Notes under the pieces: model-generated
Database searches by the model: none
Told to the model about the DNA's origin: nothing
What the model saw: the letters and a program-made list of their open reading frames with translations, nothing else
In this document: positions 11,701 through 22,199 of the stretch, in pieces
Layout: every line of letters starts with the position of its first letter
Position numbering within the stretch: position 1 is the stretch's first letter
Assembly (NCBI RefSeq): GCF_949628215.1
Contig: NC_134283.1
Location: 23,910,975 to 23,974,974 of the forward strand
From: Phalacrocorax aristotelis
Lineage: Eukaryota; Chordata; Aves; Suliformes; Phalacrocoracidae
DNA length: 64,000 bases
Reading direction: 5' to 3'
Position numbers and translations under genes: made by a program

Positions 11701-14700
11701 TTTGTTTTAAAGAGTGCCAGAACCCATTTCGTGCCAAGCTGTTGGTAGATGCTGTATGTCATCCTTTTCATGTGTGTGGGCAGGTGTATTTGTGAGTGCT
11801 TGTGAAAGTTGAGCATGTATTTTCATGGTGGTAGCTCATGATAGTGACTCCTCTCTTGTGGAATGTGGCTCCCAGAAAGGTGCCAGCTGAGACCTGGTTT
11901 CAGCAAGTGCAGATGTCCTGATTGCTGTGGTTGCATCTGCTTCATTATGCTGGTACTTGACTGTAGGAACTGAGCTCCTGTAGTAGGAAATAACTGAGAG
12001 AAATGATTCCCACTTGGGGAATTAGGGTAGGAAATACCCCTGAAGCAAACAGGGGTTCAACAGCTCCCTCACTGTTTTCATTCTGCAGTGTCTACCAGCT
12101 TGGTGACAGGGAGAGCTCTTGTTCTGATGGGACTCTTGGGCTTCCTGCATACTGCTCTAAGGATATCTTTTGTTTGCTTCCCTGTAGCTCTGGGATGTAA
12201 GAAGAAAAGGCTGTGTCTTCAGGTACAAGGTAAAATACTTCATTAGTATTCAGGTGAAGAGGGGAGAAAAATTTCTGTTGAGGAATTGTGGGCAAACCTT
12301 AATGTGATTATGTACAGTTAACTTCTTAGCTTTCCAGTACGAAAATAAGATCTGCGCAATTTGTGAAGTGGCCTGGCAAACCTCTGCAGGCCTCTGAACT
12401 GTATGGGAATATGAAATAGATATCATAGGAGTCGATGTGCTATAGTCTGGTTGGCTTCAGTGGGGGATGGGGAGCCTCCATGCCTGTTTCCTTATACTGT
12501 GACTGATATTCTCATGCAAGTCCCCACTGCACCAAGGTGGTTCTATTCCTGGGGTCTTTTTCTACTTACAGAGCTTGCTGTATATTAATTTCCTTTAGAA
12601 ACCAACTTAGTGGCACAGCACTTCTATCTGACCACATATAAATCTGTGTAATTTAAGATTGATTCTTATTAACTAAGTCAGAAATATCTAGATAAGAGAG
12701 ATCACACGCATTTAGTGTGGATGGGCGTAGCTCTTGAGTGTGGTGTTTAGTGTTCTGCGAGCTGTGGACCCTGTGAAAGTTACTTGATTTTATTTTATTA
12801 TATTGTATAGGATTGAAAGACAAAATCCAGAATTCCCTCTAAAGGAAGGAAGGGGGGAGAAAAAGGAAAATACTATTTGTTTTTCTCATTTCAGGGTCAC
12901 ACAGAAGCAGTTCGATGTCTCCGCTTTAGTCCTGATGGGAAATGGTTAGCCTCTGCTGCTGATGATCACACTGTAAAGGTAATGTATTGTGACACTCTCC
13001 TTATGTGCTTGTGGCACACAGGAATGCTGGGATCATCTTTTCACCAGTTGTTACCAGCACTTGTTCAGGCAGCTAGCTGAGCCTTGTGGCTTTGCAGGGA
13101 CTAGTTTATTTGTGAGGATCATGTCCAGTGGCCCACAACATCCAGAAAAGAGCTGTGTGTGTTGAAATGCACTTATCCAACAGAGACATTGGCACTTTGC
13201 ACATGGAAGTTCAAGTTTTGGTGGTGGTAGAGTTGTGATACCTGAACATTGGCTTCAGTCATCTCAGTAAATGTTACAGAATGAGTTGCCTGCAGCATGT
13301 TACTTCACCATACCAATTTCTGGCTCCGCTCAGTTAATTCAGTAGGAATGTATTATCATACACGTTGTGCAGGATTATCAGTCTGAAAATTGCTGTCAGG
13401 ACTGAGCAGAGCAAGAGAATGAATTCAGAAAAGTATCGACTAAAGGGAATGATTTCAATAGTTTAATACGTGGCATGGAGGAATGTGGGTGAAGGGCTGA
13501 TTTATGTTTTCAGTTTCAAATGCAGTAATCTGATCAGTCATTTCACTCTGGATTTTTCAGTGGAGACTAGAGCACAGGAAGAATGAATTGCTAAGGGATT
13601 CAGAGCTTTGGGGTTTTTGTTCGTTCACTTTTGAGATATAATCTGTGGGGACAGGTGGAACTGCTGTATTTTATCCCAGTCTCTAAATATAAACCAGAAA
13701 CTTCTAGGGGGTAAATTAAGTGGAAAATTTAAGAGAGAATGAAAAAAATAAGGCAGCCTTAAATGACTGGGACAGTACTTATTCCCTGATCATTGCTTTC
13801 TTTGACAAACTTAAGCCGGCTTGTCTGTGTTCTTTCCTTCTTCCAGCTGTGGGATCTGGCTGCTGGGAAGATAATGTTTGAGTTTACAGGACATACTGGC
13901 CCAGTTAACATTGTTGAATTCCATCCCAATGAATACCTTTTGGCTTCTGGCAGTTCTGACAGGTACATATGGGGAGGGAGAAAGAAGGGAATTGTATATG
14001 TTGGTTCCCTTTTCTGATGACCTTCCTTTTAGGAACACGCAAAATGGGAATGTCATGCAACTCAAACATGCCATTGCAAGAGCCTGAAATCTAGCCAGCA
14101 GCACATCACATCTGTGATGCGCAGAACATGGAGATCTTGCCTTCTCATCCAAAATTGATGGCACCTTCTACCTCACTAGAAAACAATGTGATAGCCTCAG
14201 GCATCTCACTAATCCAGCTGACATCCTCTCTGAACAGCAAACAGCCCTGCTCAGCTGGCAGGGTGTTCTCTTAGCTCTGGGTCATCTCTAAATACCTATC
14301 CATATCTAGAGCCATTAAGCATCTGTGGCTGGATTCACAGATCTTAGCTAGACTAGCCTTCTTTGTAGGTTCATCATATGTGCACAACAGCGGAAGTCAT
14401 TCTAGCTGTTAGCATATTATTTCAATACTGATTCCTACAGCAGATTTCCAGAGGGGTGAGCAATGATTTTTGTTCTGTTGTGTGTACAGGACTGTTCGGT
14501 TCTGGGACTTGGAGAAGTTTCAAGTTGTGAGCTGTATTGAAGAGGAGGCTACCCCTGTCAGGTATATTAAATTCCTACTGCAGTGTACCAGGCAGACTAA
14601 AGTGGGGGTGAAGGGAGGATTTTCCTGAAAGATGAACTTTACTGGGGAGAAGGTTGGGCTGCAGGAGATGTTGCAGAGGCCCACCAGGTTGCACAGGCGA

Positions 14701-17700
14701 ACACCATATCAGTAGGTTCGTTGTTAGAAACAGGACTGGAGGTTTTCAGTGAAGTCAGGGATACAGCCCTGGGGTCATTGTGAGACTGAGCAAGGTTGGG
14801 AAGCTGTGCCTAATTCTCTACCTGCCTTACTCCCAGGTGTGTGCTCTTCAACCCAGATGGCTGCTGCTTGTATAGTGGCTTCCAGGATGCGCTGCGTGTG
14901 TATGGCTGGGAGCCAGAGCGCTGTTTTGATGTGGTCCTGGTGAACTGGGGAAAAGTAGCTGACTTGTCTATCTGCAACAACCAGCTGGTAAGTCGCTGCT
15001 CCTGAGGAGTGGGGAGATGGCTGCAAAACACGAGATAAAATTTTCCAGCCCCTTGCAGGCCTTCTAACCTTTAAGCTTATGCCAGACTGTAAGTGGTCAG
15101 GGCTTGCAGTGTGCCCACACTTAGACAGAGCTTCTGTGCTTTTGCTTTCAGCAGCCGCGTGCTCCACTTCGTCTCTCTTTGGCTTCTGGAGGAAAGAACT
15201 GGGACTTGGTTTTACCAGGATTTAGAAACTATTCTTGGCAAAAGTTTTATCGTAGCCCTTCATAAAACATTGGCAGCTTCAATTTGAAAAAGCCAAAGTG
15301 CTGAACTGAGAAATTCTCAAGCATGTTTGCTCAGGGTCACTCCATCACACCCATTCTCAAAAAGGCTGGCATGCACCCTGCTCCCTGGTGAATTACCTTG
15401 ATGTTTTGCCTCTGCAGATAGGAGTTTCCTTTGTGCAAAGCACAGTTTCTTCCTTCGTTGTGGATCTCAGCAGAGTCACAAAGTCGGGTTCCATTCCTCA
15501 TGGGCTGCTCAGGGACAATGAACCTCTTGTGCCACCTACCCCCACAGGGTCCTCCCTTCGCCGCATCTATGACAGGCCCTCAACTAGCTGCAGCAAGCCA
15601 CAAAGGTACGTGAATTTGCTGGCTTATTGAATTTCAAGATTTTAACAAAACATACAAGGAGCTTAGTGCTCTCACTCCCTCTGACAGAGTCCATATGACT
15701 TGTCCTTGACAGCATCTCTTTTTCCACAGCAGAGTGAAGCACAACTCAGAGAGCGAGAGGCGCAGTCCCAGCAGTGAAGATGACCGGGATGAGAAGGAAT
15801 CAAAGGCTGAGATCCAGAACGCAGAGGATTACAAAGAGATCTTCCAGCCCAAGAATGCTATCTGTCAGTACCAAGGTTTATTGTGCTTTTGAGCATTGTT
15901 TGGATTAGAGCTATAGGCACTAAACTAGTTCAGTAGAGGTGAGCTTTGGCTTACTGTAATAGAGGCTTTGCCGGTGACTGAAAGAATTTAGAAAACTTTT
16001 ATTCGTTATTCTGTGCTTGGACTCTGAACCACAGATCATGTTGAACTGCTGAAAGGTGGCACCTTTACTAGGGTGAAGTGATATCTGGTTGAAGCCTGGC
16101 TCAGAATCCAGAGCTCCATTGTAAGCATGCTGCCTTCCTGTCCTGATTAGAAAGGACTACTGTGGTACAAGATCTTTATTAACCTAGAATTTTGATATGT
16201 ATAAAATCAGCAGCCTCCATTAAAGAAGGAAAGGCAAAATGTTTTTTATTTTAAATGGAGATTGTTGTTTAGGAGGTGTAGTGCAATACCTGTATCTCAT
16301 TTTTATGTAAACGAGAAAAATGAGATACTCCTTATAAAGAGTTAAAGGTCATTACCTTCTAAATCAATTTAGAGGGAGGTGAATTCTTTCAAATATAATT
16401 TGTTGTGACAGTGCCTTTTCTTGTGCTTCACACCTCTACATCAGCGATGAACTACACAGGTCAGTTTTGTCCCTCCATGAGTGGAGGGACAAAATGATGA
16501 AACGTTTGTTCAAAAAATGATGAACCCTTCCTATGCAAAGACTGAAAGCCTTTGGCTAAACTCAACAATAGCATCAAGGTCCGAAGGAGATAACTCTGCT
16601 TGTATCACTGATGGCCCTAATCTGTGAAGTTGTTTGAGATCTCCCAGCTCCAGGGTTGACCTGTCACTAACCTGTAGCCTTGGATGCTCCTTTGTTTTAG
16701 TTTTTTTTTTTTTCTTGTTTGGTTGAGTGGTTGGTTTATTTTTTTGTTTGTTTGTTTGTTTGTTTGTTTGTTTTTCTCTCTGTAGGTCGAACTCCTCCTC
16801 GAAACGAGCCCTTTCCAGCCCCTCCTGAGGATGGTGAGTATGAAAATGATCTCTTGGTGGAAATGGGGTTAATGGCCTTCAAAAGAGGGAGAGCTGCATG
16901 GCTGCAGAAATGACCTCTTGTAGTCTATCTATACAGAACCTTCGCTCACAGCTTCTCTTGAAAGGAATAATCAGCTTCTGCTTTCCCACTTCCTTCCATC
17001 TTGGTAGAGCCTGTAACTGCAAAGGAAGCGGTGAAGTCCAACCCTGCTGCGGATGTCCAGACCCCATTGCCCAAGCAAGAACTTGTACGTACTGTATGAT
17101 CTGTTAATAGCTGTTCGTGCTCCCACTGTGAAAGATATGTGAGTGCTGGAGACTTTACGACTTGTAATCAAGCTGATTTTCTTTAGGGAAGAACAATAAA
17201 AGTGCAGCTCCAGTCTTTATCCTGCCATGTGTCTTGCCTGAGCAGTAGAATTGAAGGCCAAGCCTCCAACAGGCGATGGGTCTATTGCTTTTGTTTGCTT
17301 CCCACACTTGCAGTGGTGTTTCTCCTTGCATCTCAAAATTGGGGTGCTCTGAAGAGAACCAAGTGCCAGATTTCTGCAAGTGCTTGAACTGAGGCGATTT
17401 TGTAGCCAAAATGGCGAGCAGCCATAGGCCAGGATACATTATACTGGCTGCTTTAGAATTCTCTCTTCACCTTCAGGCTGGCCATGGCCCATTGCCTGAA
17501 TTTTAGATGCTGATAACAACAGCACTTGGCACTTCCACTGCGGCATCCCCATGTTCTTTGCAAACCTTAATTGCATCTTGTTGTGTACCTGAGAGATACT
17601 TTATTGCCTCTTACACCACGCTTCTGCGTTAGGACCCTTCTGTGAAAGTGGGTCAGGGAAGAAGGACATCAGACTGGGGCCAGATAGTTGCTGCTGGAGC

Positions 17701-20700
17701 TTTTATCCCAATTTCTCCTGCAGCCTGATCCGGTTCAGAGGCCACCTATTGCTTCTTCAACTCCTTTGACTAGAACAGAGCCGTCGGTGATTCCTGCAGC
17801 CAGGAATGAGCCCATTGGCCTGAAGGCCTCTGACTTTCTACCGGTAAGTGTCTCTGGACAAAAGTTTTCAACCAGTTTCTGTGTTGTGTAGAATCAGGAA
17901 GGGGGTTCTCTGAGGTGCAGAATGTCCTAGATGTTTTCCACAGCCTGTAGTCCTCAGTACTGGGTGAGAACATGTTATCTCCTCCTCTCCTTCTGCTCAC
18001 TCGGTGCTTCCCCTGCCAGGTTACGCTCCTGCTGCCCAACCGCTTTGACTTGCACTTCCTGTGGAATTAGCACCTCAGGGTCGCTGCACCCAGCCCCCAT
18101 TGGAATTGATGCGAACACAGCAGCGTTGATCCATGCTCACAAAGAATGTGTTATCAAAGCAGAGACCAAGGGATGAGACAAAAACACTGAAAAATTCCAC
18201 ATGCTAGACAATTATTAATTTAGAAAATGGTGTCTGCCATTACACCTACATGATTATTTGAAGAGTCTTACCCTCTTGAGTCTTGGAGGCCTCTTGGCCT
18301 TGCTCAGGAGGGTATTCCCTGTCCCAAAAAGGGGGAAGGACCAGAGCATCCTTATGATTCCAAATTCCAAATGTGAGCAAAGGAAGAGAGATTCCAGCAT
18401 GGTGTGGGTGGGAATCAAATTGAGAGTCTAATAAACTGTGCGAAGTTTAGGCTGTTGATTTCAGATGAACATTTCACATAAACAGGGTTTGCATTAACAC
18501 ATTTCTTCACCAAAACACTGGTTTTGAAAGCTTACTTTTAATTAACTTTTTTCAATTTTGAGAGTTTTTCCAAAGTTTCAAATGTGTTTGTAATGACACA
18601 GTAGAAGAGGCAAAAGGGAAGTAGCTGAAATTGGAACAAATAGAGCATTTCCATTTCAAAATGTTTATAAAACAATCTGCAAGGAAGTCAGTATTTCCTA
18701 TCTCTCTGTACAACAAAATTAGCTCTCACCTAGGGCAGAGAGAACTCCTACCCTTCTCTGCCATCCTGCTCTGTTACCGCTCCTCCATTAGTGTCTGTAC
18801 TTTCAGGCTGTGAAAAACCAAAGCCAGACTGAGCTCGTGGATGAGGAAGCCATGTCCCAGATCAGGAAAGGCCATGAGACCATGTGTGTGGTCCTCACCA
18901 GCCGCCACAAGAATCTGGACACCGTGCGGGCTGTATGGAGCACTGGTGACATCAAGGCAAGGATGTGGAGATACCTGAGGCTTGTGATGGGAGCAACTGA
19001 GCAGCTCTTTTGGCTTGTCTGCAGCTGAATCTGCCCCTTACACAAAATGCAGGGTCTCACAGCTTTTGTCCCCAGGGATACACTGCAGAGTGCTGCTGAG
19101 TCCCACCTGTGGCTGAATGGTCACAAAGAAAAGTGGAGAAAACTTTCTCATGCGAGAGTTATCTTCTCTTCCCTAGCCAACTCCATGTTTCCTCTACGTT
19201 GTTTTTGAAAAGCAGCAGTTGATATTAATTGCTTTAGTCTAGCCAGTTTGAGCTTTGCAGTAGATGACTACCTCTTCCCCTTCTCTCTCAGAACTCTGTG
19301 GACTCTGCAGTGGCGATCAACGATCTGTCTGTTGTTGTGGACCTCTTGAATATTGTCAACCAAAAAGCGTGAGTGCTGGGTGGGGGCAGCCCTTGGGATG
19401 CCCGAGGGCCATCTGGGTGGGCGCTGGGAGTGCTGCATTCCACCTGCCTCATGACCTGTGGCCCATGGCAGCATGAAACGTGTGTGCTTGTAGACAGATC
19501 GTCAAGTCTGCAGTGCCAGTAACTGCTGGAGTTGTATGGGGCTTTTTCTGTAGGCAAATGATGTCTCACAAGGAAAATTAAGTCTTGGGGCTTCATAAGG
19601 TGATTCTGCTGAGTCAATAAAATATATCAGAACCTGCCACTTCCTATCACAAGGGGGAGTCAGTGAACTTGCTCAGTAAACTTGAGTGCTGCTGCTTGGG
19701 ATTTCTTACCAGAAAGCATTATTTGTGTCAACTCAGCCTTGTAAGGTCTTGGTCTCCACTCTCAGAATGCGTCCTTTTCTTTTCAGGTCTCTCTGGAAGC
19801 TAGATTTGTGTACTATAGTGCTGCCACAGATAGAGAAACTACTCCAAAGTAAATATGAAAGGTGAGGCCCCAAGAACATGGTATGCTTGGGGGACAAGGT
19901 GTGGATATTCATAGGAGACCTCCACTCGGTATTTTGTAACTGAAAGAAAATCCTGAAAAATCACAGCAGATACAGTATAATGCTGATATGATGCCTGGAA
20001 AAGAGCAATGGAGTTGTCATGTGTGGGAAAACATATGGAAAGTATGCAATGGCCAGGAGAGCAGGATATTGAGATCTGGCATAGGTGTGTTGGACTGAAG
20101 GCAGCTCTGGCAGCTGGGAGGGGTCAAATTGGTGTAGAACAAGAGGGCTCTGTGGACTGTTGACTTGAGACAGGGGGAATGAAGTCCTGCAACAGCCTTG
20201 GGGTCACTTTGAAGATTGCTTTGAATCTCATCATTAGGTGGAAAAAAATGCAGCCTCTCTCTTAAGATGGAGTTTCTGCCCTTCCTACCAGAAGAGAGGC
20301 TCCTGCTAAATTCCCTCGGCAGGACATCTCTGCTCTTGAGCAGAAAGGTCCCACTTAGCAGCGTATATGCCAGGACATTTTGAAAGGGCTCACTTTGTCA
20401 GTCTTGACTTGAACCAAGACCGTGTTGGTACTTGGCTGTTGTTCCCCTTCCCAGATTACAGGTGGTGGAGCAGGGGGTCATTTGAGTAGGTTATCCCCAG
20501 TGACTGAATGTGAGTGAGGGCTTTGTGCTGGAAGGAAAGGAATGAAATTCAAGTGGAACCTGATTCTGTTTGTGTTTCAGTTACGTGCAGACTGGCTGCA
20601 CCTCCCTGAAACTCATTCTCCAGAGATTCCTGCCACTGATCACTGACATTCTCGCTGCACCACCATCTGTTGGTGTGGACATCACCAGAGAGGAAAGGTG

Positions 20701-21413
20701 AGGCACTTACTTCCACTTGCTCTCTTTTTGAACCAGCCTTTCTCTTGGGTGAGCTTTGCTCTTGGCTATCAAGATACTTGACTGGCCTTGCCTTCCTTTT
20801 TGTCTGCAAACACCAAACCTTCCTGCTCTGAGAAAAAGACCAAGGCCTGCTTTTCCCTCTGTCACTGTGTATTGAGTCATACCTAAACAAAGTGTGAGTA
20901 TGTAATGAGTAAAACCACCCTGTAGCTTTACCTTCTACCTCACATGAGTTGTCAGGCAGGCCCTGGCTTTCTAGTTCATTCACAGGAAAGCTCTGCTCTG
21001 AGAATTGGCCTTCTAAAAACCAGCACCTCCTTTCTCCCTGGACTTCACTGCCAAAGGGGAAAAGAGGAGTGAAAGAGCCCTTGTGTGGCTGCCATTCTCT
21101 TGAGTCATTAGGACGTGGGCTGAATATGTGGTGTTTCTGCAGAGCCATGCTCACATTTCAGCCCCTTTAGGCCATTTGTGTTTTTTCCCCTGCTTGAGTT
21201 GCATCTTTGGCACTGCAGGAACAAGCACAGCTCTTAAGCAGCTGAGGATTCATGCTGTGTCTGCTGTCTGGTTTTTGTAGGCTCCATAAATGCAAGCTGT
21301 GCTACAAGCAGCTGAAAAACATCAGCAACATTGTCAAGAACAAGTCTGGGCTCAGCGGCCGCCATGGTAGTGCCTTTCGGGAACTGCATCTCCTCATGGC
21401 TGTCCTGGAGTGA
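2662..21413 (+). CDS. KATNB1: Katanin p80 WD40-containing subunit B1 (join of 19 exons)
   Basis: KATNB1 is the regulatory subunit of the microtubule-severing enzyme katanin. It targets the p60 AAA ATPase to centrosomes, spindle poles and cilia and stimulates severing. Nineteen in-phase exons give 656 residues, against about 655 in human. Residues 1 to about 290 form the WD40 propeller, with WD signatures such as [20 protein letters not shown] and RFWDLEKF. A Ser/Pro-rich linker follows (about 290-470), with an acidic [15 protein letters not shown] stretch. The con80 domain, which binds p60, covers about 480-656 and contains the conserved MSQIRKGH and FRELHLLMA. Introns 2 and 15 are unusual: one holds a CR1 LINE and the other has a GC donor. 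The paralogue KATNBL1 lacks WD repeats and is excluded. Confidence 0.96.
2702..5341 (+). other. KATNB1: KATNB1 intron 1, no further feature seen
   Basis: About 2.6 kb of single-copy-looking intron. I saw no exon-like segment that stays in phase, no repeat family I recognise and no RNA gene. Confidence 0.6.
5342..5472 (+). CDS. KATNB1: KATNB1 coding exon 2
   Basis: Residues 14-57, the first WD40 blade, with [19 protein letters not shown]. The acceptor is TTTTGTGCAG and the donor ATG|GTAAGA. Intron 1 upstream is about 2.6 kb. Confidence 0.95.
7590..9610 (+). mobile_element. 5'-truncated, inactive CR1 non-LTR retrotransposon
   Basis: A sense-oriented CR1 LINE with the C-terminal part of ORF2. 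Reverse-transcriptase motifs are visible in order: [61 protein letters not shown] and FTDDTKLGG. The element ends with three tandem ATTCTGTG units (9587-9610), the CR1 hallmark. The endonuclease region is missing. Several stops break the frame, for example near 7686, at 7868-7870 and at 8565-8567. The first catalytic motif reads YLNFSKAFD where active copies usually have YLDFSKAFD, and FADD is FTDD. It cannot mobilise. The 5' edge is approximate. Confidence 0.93.
9587..9610 (+). repeat. CR1 3'-terminal (ATTCTGTG)3 repeat
   Basis: Three perfect octamer copies end the CR1 element. This is how CR1 marks its 3' terminus in place of a poly(A) tail, and it fixes the insertion boundary to the base. 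Confidence 0.92.
9637..9754 (+). CDS. KATNB1: KATNB1 coding exon 3
   Basis: Residues 58-97, WD40 blade 2, starting [12 protein letters not shown] and containing [16 protein letters not shown]. The acceptor TTTTCTTTGCAG lies only 26 bases after the end of the CR1 LINE. The donor is A|GTATGT. Confidence 0.95.
9755..11552 (+). other. KATNB1: KATNB1 intron 3, no further feature seen
   Basis: About 1.8 kb of AT-leaning intron. Open frames inside it show no family resemblance. Confidence 0.5.
11553..11653 (+). CDS. KATNB1: KATNB1 coding exon 4
   Basis: Residues 97-130, WD40 blade 3, containing [17 protein letters not shown]. The acceptor is TCTTTTTCCCAG and the donor AAG|GTAAAA. Confidence 0.95.
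12188..12229 (+). CDS. KATNB1: KATNB1 coding exon 5
   Basis: A short exon of 42 bases, residues 131-144, [14 protein letters not shown], which closes blade 3. The acceptor is CCCTGTAG and the donor AAG|GTAAAA. Confidence 0.95.
12895..12978 (+). CDS. KATNB1: KATNB1 coding exon 6
   Basis: Residues 145-172, WD40 blade 4, [15 protein letters not shown] and [10 protein letters not shown]. The acceptor is TTCTCATTTCAG and the donor AAG|GTAATG. Confidence 0.95.
12979..13846 (+). other. KATNB1: KATNB1 intron 6, no further feature seen
   Basis: About 0.9 kb without recognisable repeats or exon-like segments. The neighbouring introns 4 and 7 (each about 0.5 kb) are equally plain. Confidence 0.5.
13847..13962 (+). 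CDS. KATNB1: KATNB1 coding exon 7
   Basis: Residues 173-211, WD40 blade 5, [13 protein letters not shown] and [18 protein letters not shown]. It ends two bases into a codon and joins exon 8 to make Arg. The donor is AG|GTACAT. Confidence 0.95.
14490..14561 (+). CDS. KATNB1: KATNB1 coding exon 8
   Basis: Residues 211-235, [19 protein letters not shown], completing a WD motif. The acceptor is TGTGTACAG and the donor AG|GTATAT. Confidence 0.95.
14837..14987 (+). CDS. KATNB1: KATNB1 coding exon 9
   Basis: Residues 235-285, last propeller blade, [19 protein letters not shown] and [19 protein letters not shown]. The acceptor is TTACTCCCAG and the donor CTG|GTAAGT. Confidence 0.95.
15418..15605 (+). 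CDS. KATNB1: KATNB1 coding exon 10
   Basis: Residues 286-348, from the end of the propeller into the linker, [19 protein letters not shown] then [17 protein letters not shown]. The central part is Pro/Ser-rich and less conserved. The donor is AG|GTACGT. Confidence 0.94.
15733..15863 (+). CDS. KATNB1: KATNB1 coding exon 11
   Basis: Residues 348-392, the highly charged linker [17 protein letters not shown], then [19 protein letters not shown]. The acceptor is a CAGCAG tandem. I chose the second CAG because it gives the family's QRVK junction; the first adds one Ser. The donor is T|GTCAGT. Confidence 0.88.
15864..16785 (+). other. KATNB1: KATNB1 intron 11 with (GTTT)n at its 3' end
   Basis: The intron is plain until its last 110 bases, which are T-rich and include a seven-unit GTTT microsatellite at about 16744-16773 feeding directly into the exon 12 acceptor. 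Confidence 0.7.
16744..16773 (+). repeat. (GTTT)n microsatellite
   Basis: About seven tandem GTTT units. They lie 13-42 bases upstream of exon 12 and form part of its polypyrimidine tract. Confidence 0.9.
16786..16833 (+). CDS. KATNB1: KATNB1 coding exon 12
   Basis: A short linker exon, residues 392-408, [15 protein letters not shown]. Its acceptor tract is largely a (GTTT)n microsatellite followed by TTTTTCTCTCTGTAG. The donor is G|GTGAGT. Confidence 0.92.
17008..17084 (+). CDS. KATNB1: KATNB1 coding exon 13
   Basis: Residues 408-433, Pro/Lys-rich linker, [18 protein letters not shown]. The acceptor is CATCTTGGTAG and the donor CTT|GTACGT. Confidence 0.9.
17724..17843 (+). CDS. KATNB1: KATNB1 coding exon 14
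   Basis: Residues 434-473, Pro-rich, then the conserved [14 protein letters not shown] at the linker/con80 border. The acceptor is TTTCTCCTGCAG and the donor CCG|GTAAGT. Confidence 0.94.
17844..18806 (+). other. KATNB1: KATNB1 intron 14, no further feature seen
   Basis: About 1 kb. No repeats or exon-like segments were recognised. Intron 17 (19862-20580) and intron 18 (20698-21280) are likewise plain. Confidence 0.5.
18807..18956 (+). CDS. KATNB1: KATNB1 coding exon 15, followed by a GC donor
   Basis: Residues 474-523, start of the con80 domain, [20 protein letters not shown] then [15 protein letters not shown]. The protein-compatible exon end is AAG|GCAAGG, a GC donor. No GT nearby keeps the frame to exon 16. 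Confidence 0.93.
18957..19291 (+). other. KATNB1: GC-AG intron of KATNB1 (intron 15)
   Basis: The 5' splice site reads AAG|GCAAGG, and the 3' site is a normal pyrimidine-rich CAG. Joining AAG to AACTCTGTG restores the con80 sequence [12 protein letters not shown] in phase. A GT at 18964 would shift the frame. Confidence 0.88.
19292..19368 (+). CDS. KATNB1: KATNB1 coding exon 16
   Basis: Residues 524-549, con80, [19 protein letters not shown]. The acceptor is CCCTTCTCTCTCAG and the donor GC|GTGAGT. Confidence 0.95.
19787..19861 (+). CDS. KATNB1: KATNB1 coding exon 17
   Basis: Residues 549-574, con80, [20 protein letters not shown]. The acceptor is TTTCTTTTCAG and the donor AG|GTGAGG. Confidence 0.95.
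20581..20697 (+). CDS. KATNB1: KATNB1 coding exon 18
   Basis: Residues 574-613, con80, [20 protein letters not shown] then [14 protein letters not shown]. The acceptor is TTGTGTTTCAG and the donor AG|GTGAGG. Confidence 0.95.
21281..21413 (+). CDS. KATNB1: KATNB1 coding exon 19 (terminal)
   Basis: Residues 613-656 and the TGA stop at 21411-21413. It contains [17 protein letters not shown] and ends with [12 protein letters not shown], matching the p80 C-terminus. The acceptor is GTTTTTGTAG. Confidence 0.95.
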
Positions 21414-22195
21414 CAGCTGCTGCCTCCTCACGTGAAAACAGGTGGCCAAGCTCTCCTCTGCTCTTCGTCTGGCTGGATTTCACCTCTCTCCGTGGGTCCA
21501 TCTTCCCCCCACAGCATGGTAGGGAAGTGGAAACTTGCCAGCTGGTCACCTGCCCAGCCCCAGTGCCTTACGGGCTGAATGGAAGACCTGACTGGAGAGA
21601 TGCATATGCTGTGTGAGAGGAACTGGCTGGTGGGGGCCCCTGCAAAGCCCCTGGAGGGAAGCAGCTTCATTTCAGCTCTTCACCTCATCACATGTGCTGT
21701 TAGTTCTTATTGCTTGGCTCTGGGGGCTGGGCCTGGCTGGCCCTGCTCCCTGTGCAGGGCGCTGAGGACTGTGGCATCTGGACCACAAAAGCCTGCTGTG
21801 GGGTGGGGTGCCCCCTTTCCCTGCAGAGGAGACTTCTTCAACTGCCATGTGGGACCAACCCCTTTGGCTTGCTTCATCAAACAGGAGCTGGGCCATGGCC
21901 TGGTGGAGTCTCAAGGACCTGTAGCAGGAGACTGTCTCTTGGGTTCTCAAAAATCCCTGCTGGCACCCTGGGCCACACAAAATTAGTATCTTCAGACCAT
22001 TGCTGGGAACTGAGGTCTACCTGGATCTGCTAAAATATGTGACTTAAACAGGACTTGTTGTATGTGTTTGCCTTTGGGGTTAAGGATGTGGGAAGGTGGA
22101 GGCCCAGAGGGACATGGACTAATGTCTTTCTACATCCACTGGACCATGCTTAGAGGTTTTCTTTTTCCCCAATAAATGTCTGTCAGAACCTTTCT
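21414..22195 (+). other. KATNB1: KATNB1 3' UTR
   Basis: About 780 bases of moderately GC-rich sequence from the stop to just beyond the poly(A) signal. The cleavage site is estimated 15-25 bases after the hexamer. Confidence 0.75.
22171..22176 (+). terminator. KATNB1: KATNB1 poly(A) signal AATAAA
   Basis: A canonical AATAAA followed by a T/GT-rich downstream element (TGTCTGTCAG, then CTTTCTGTCCC). It is the first canonical signal after the stop. Confidence 0.82.
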
Positions 22196-22199
22196 GTCC

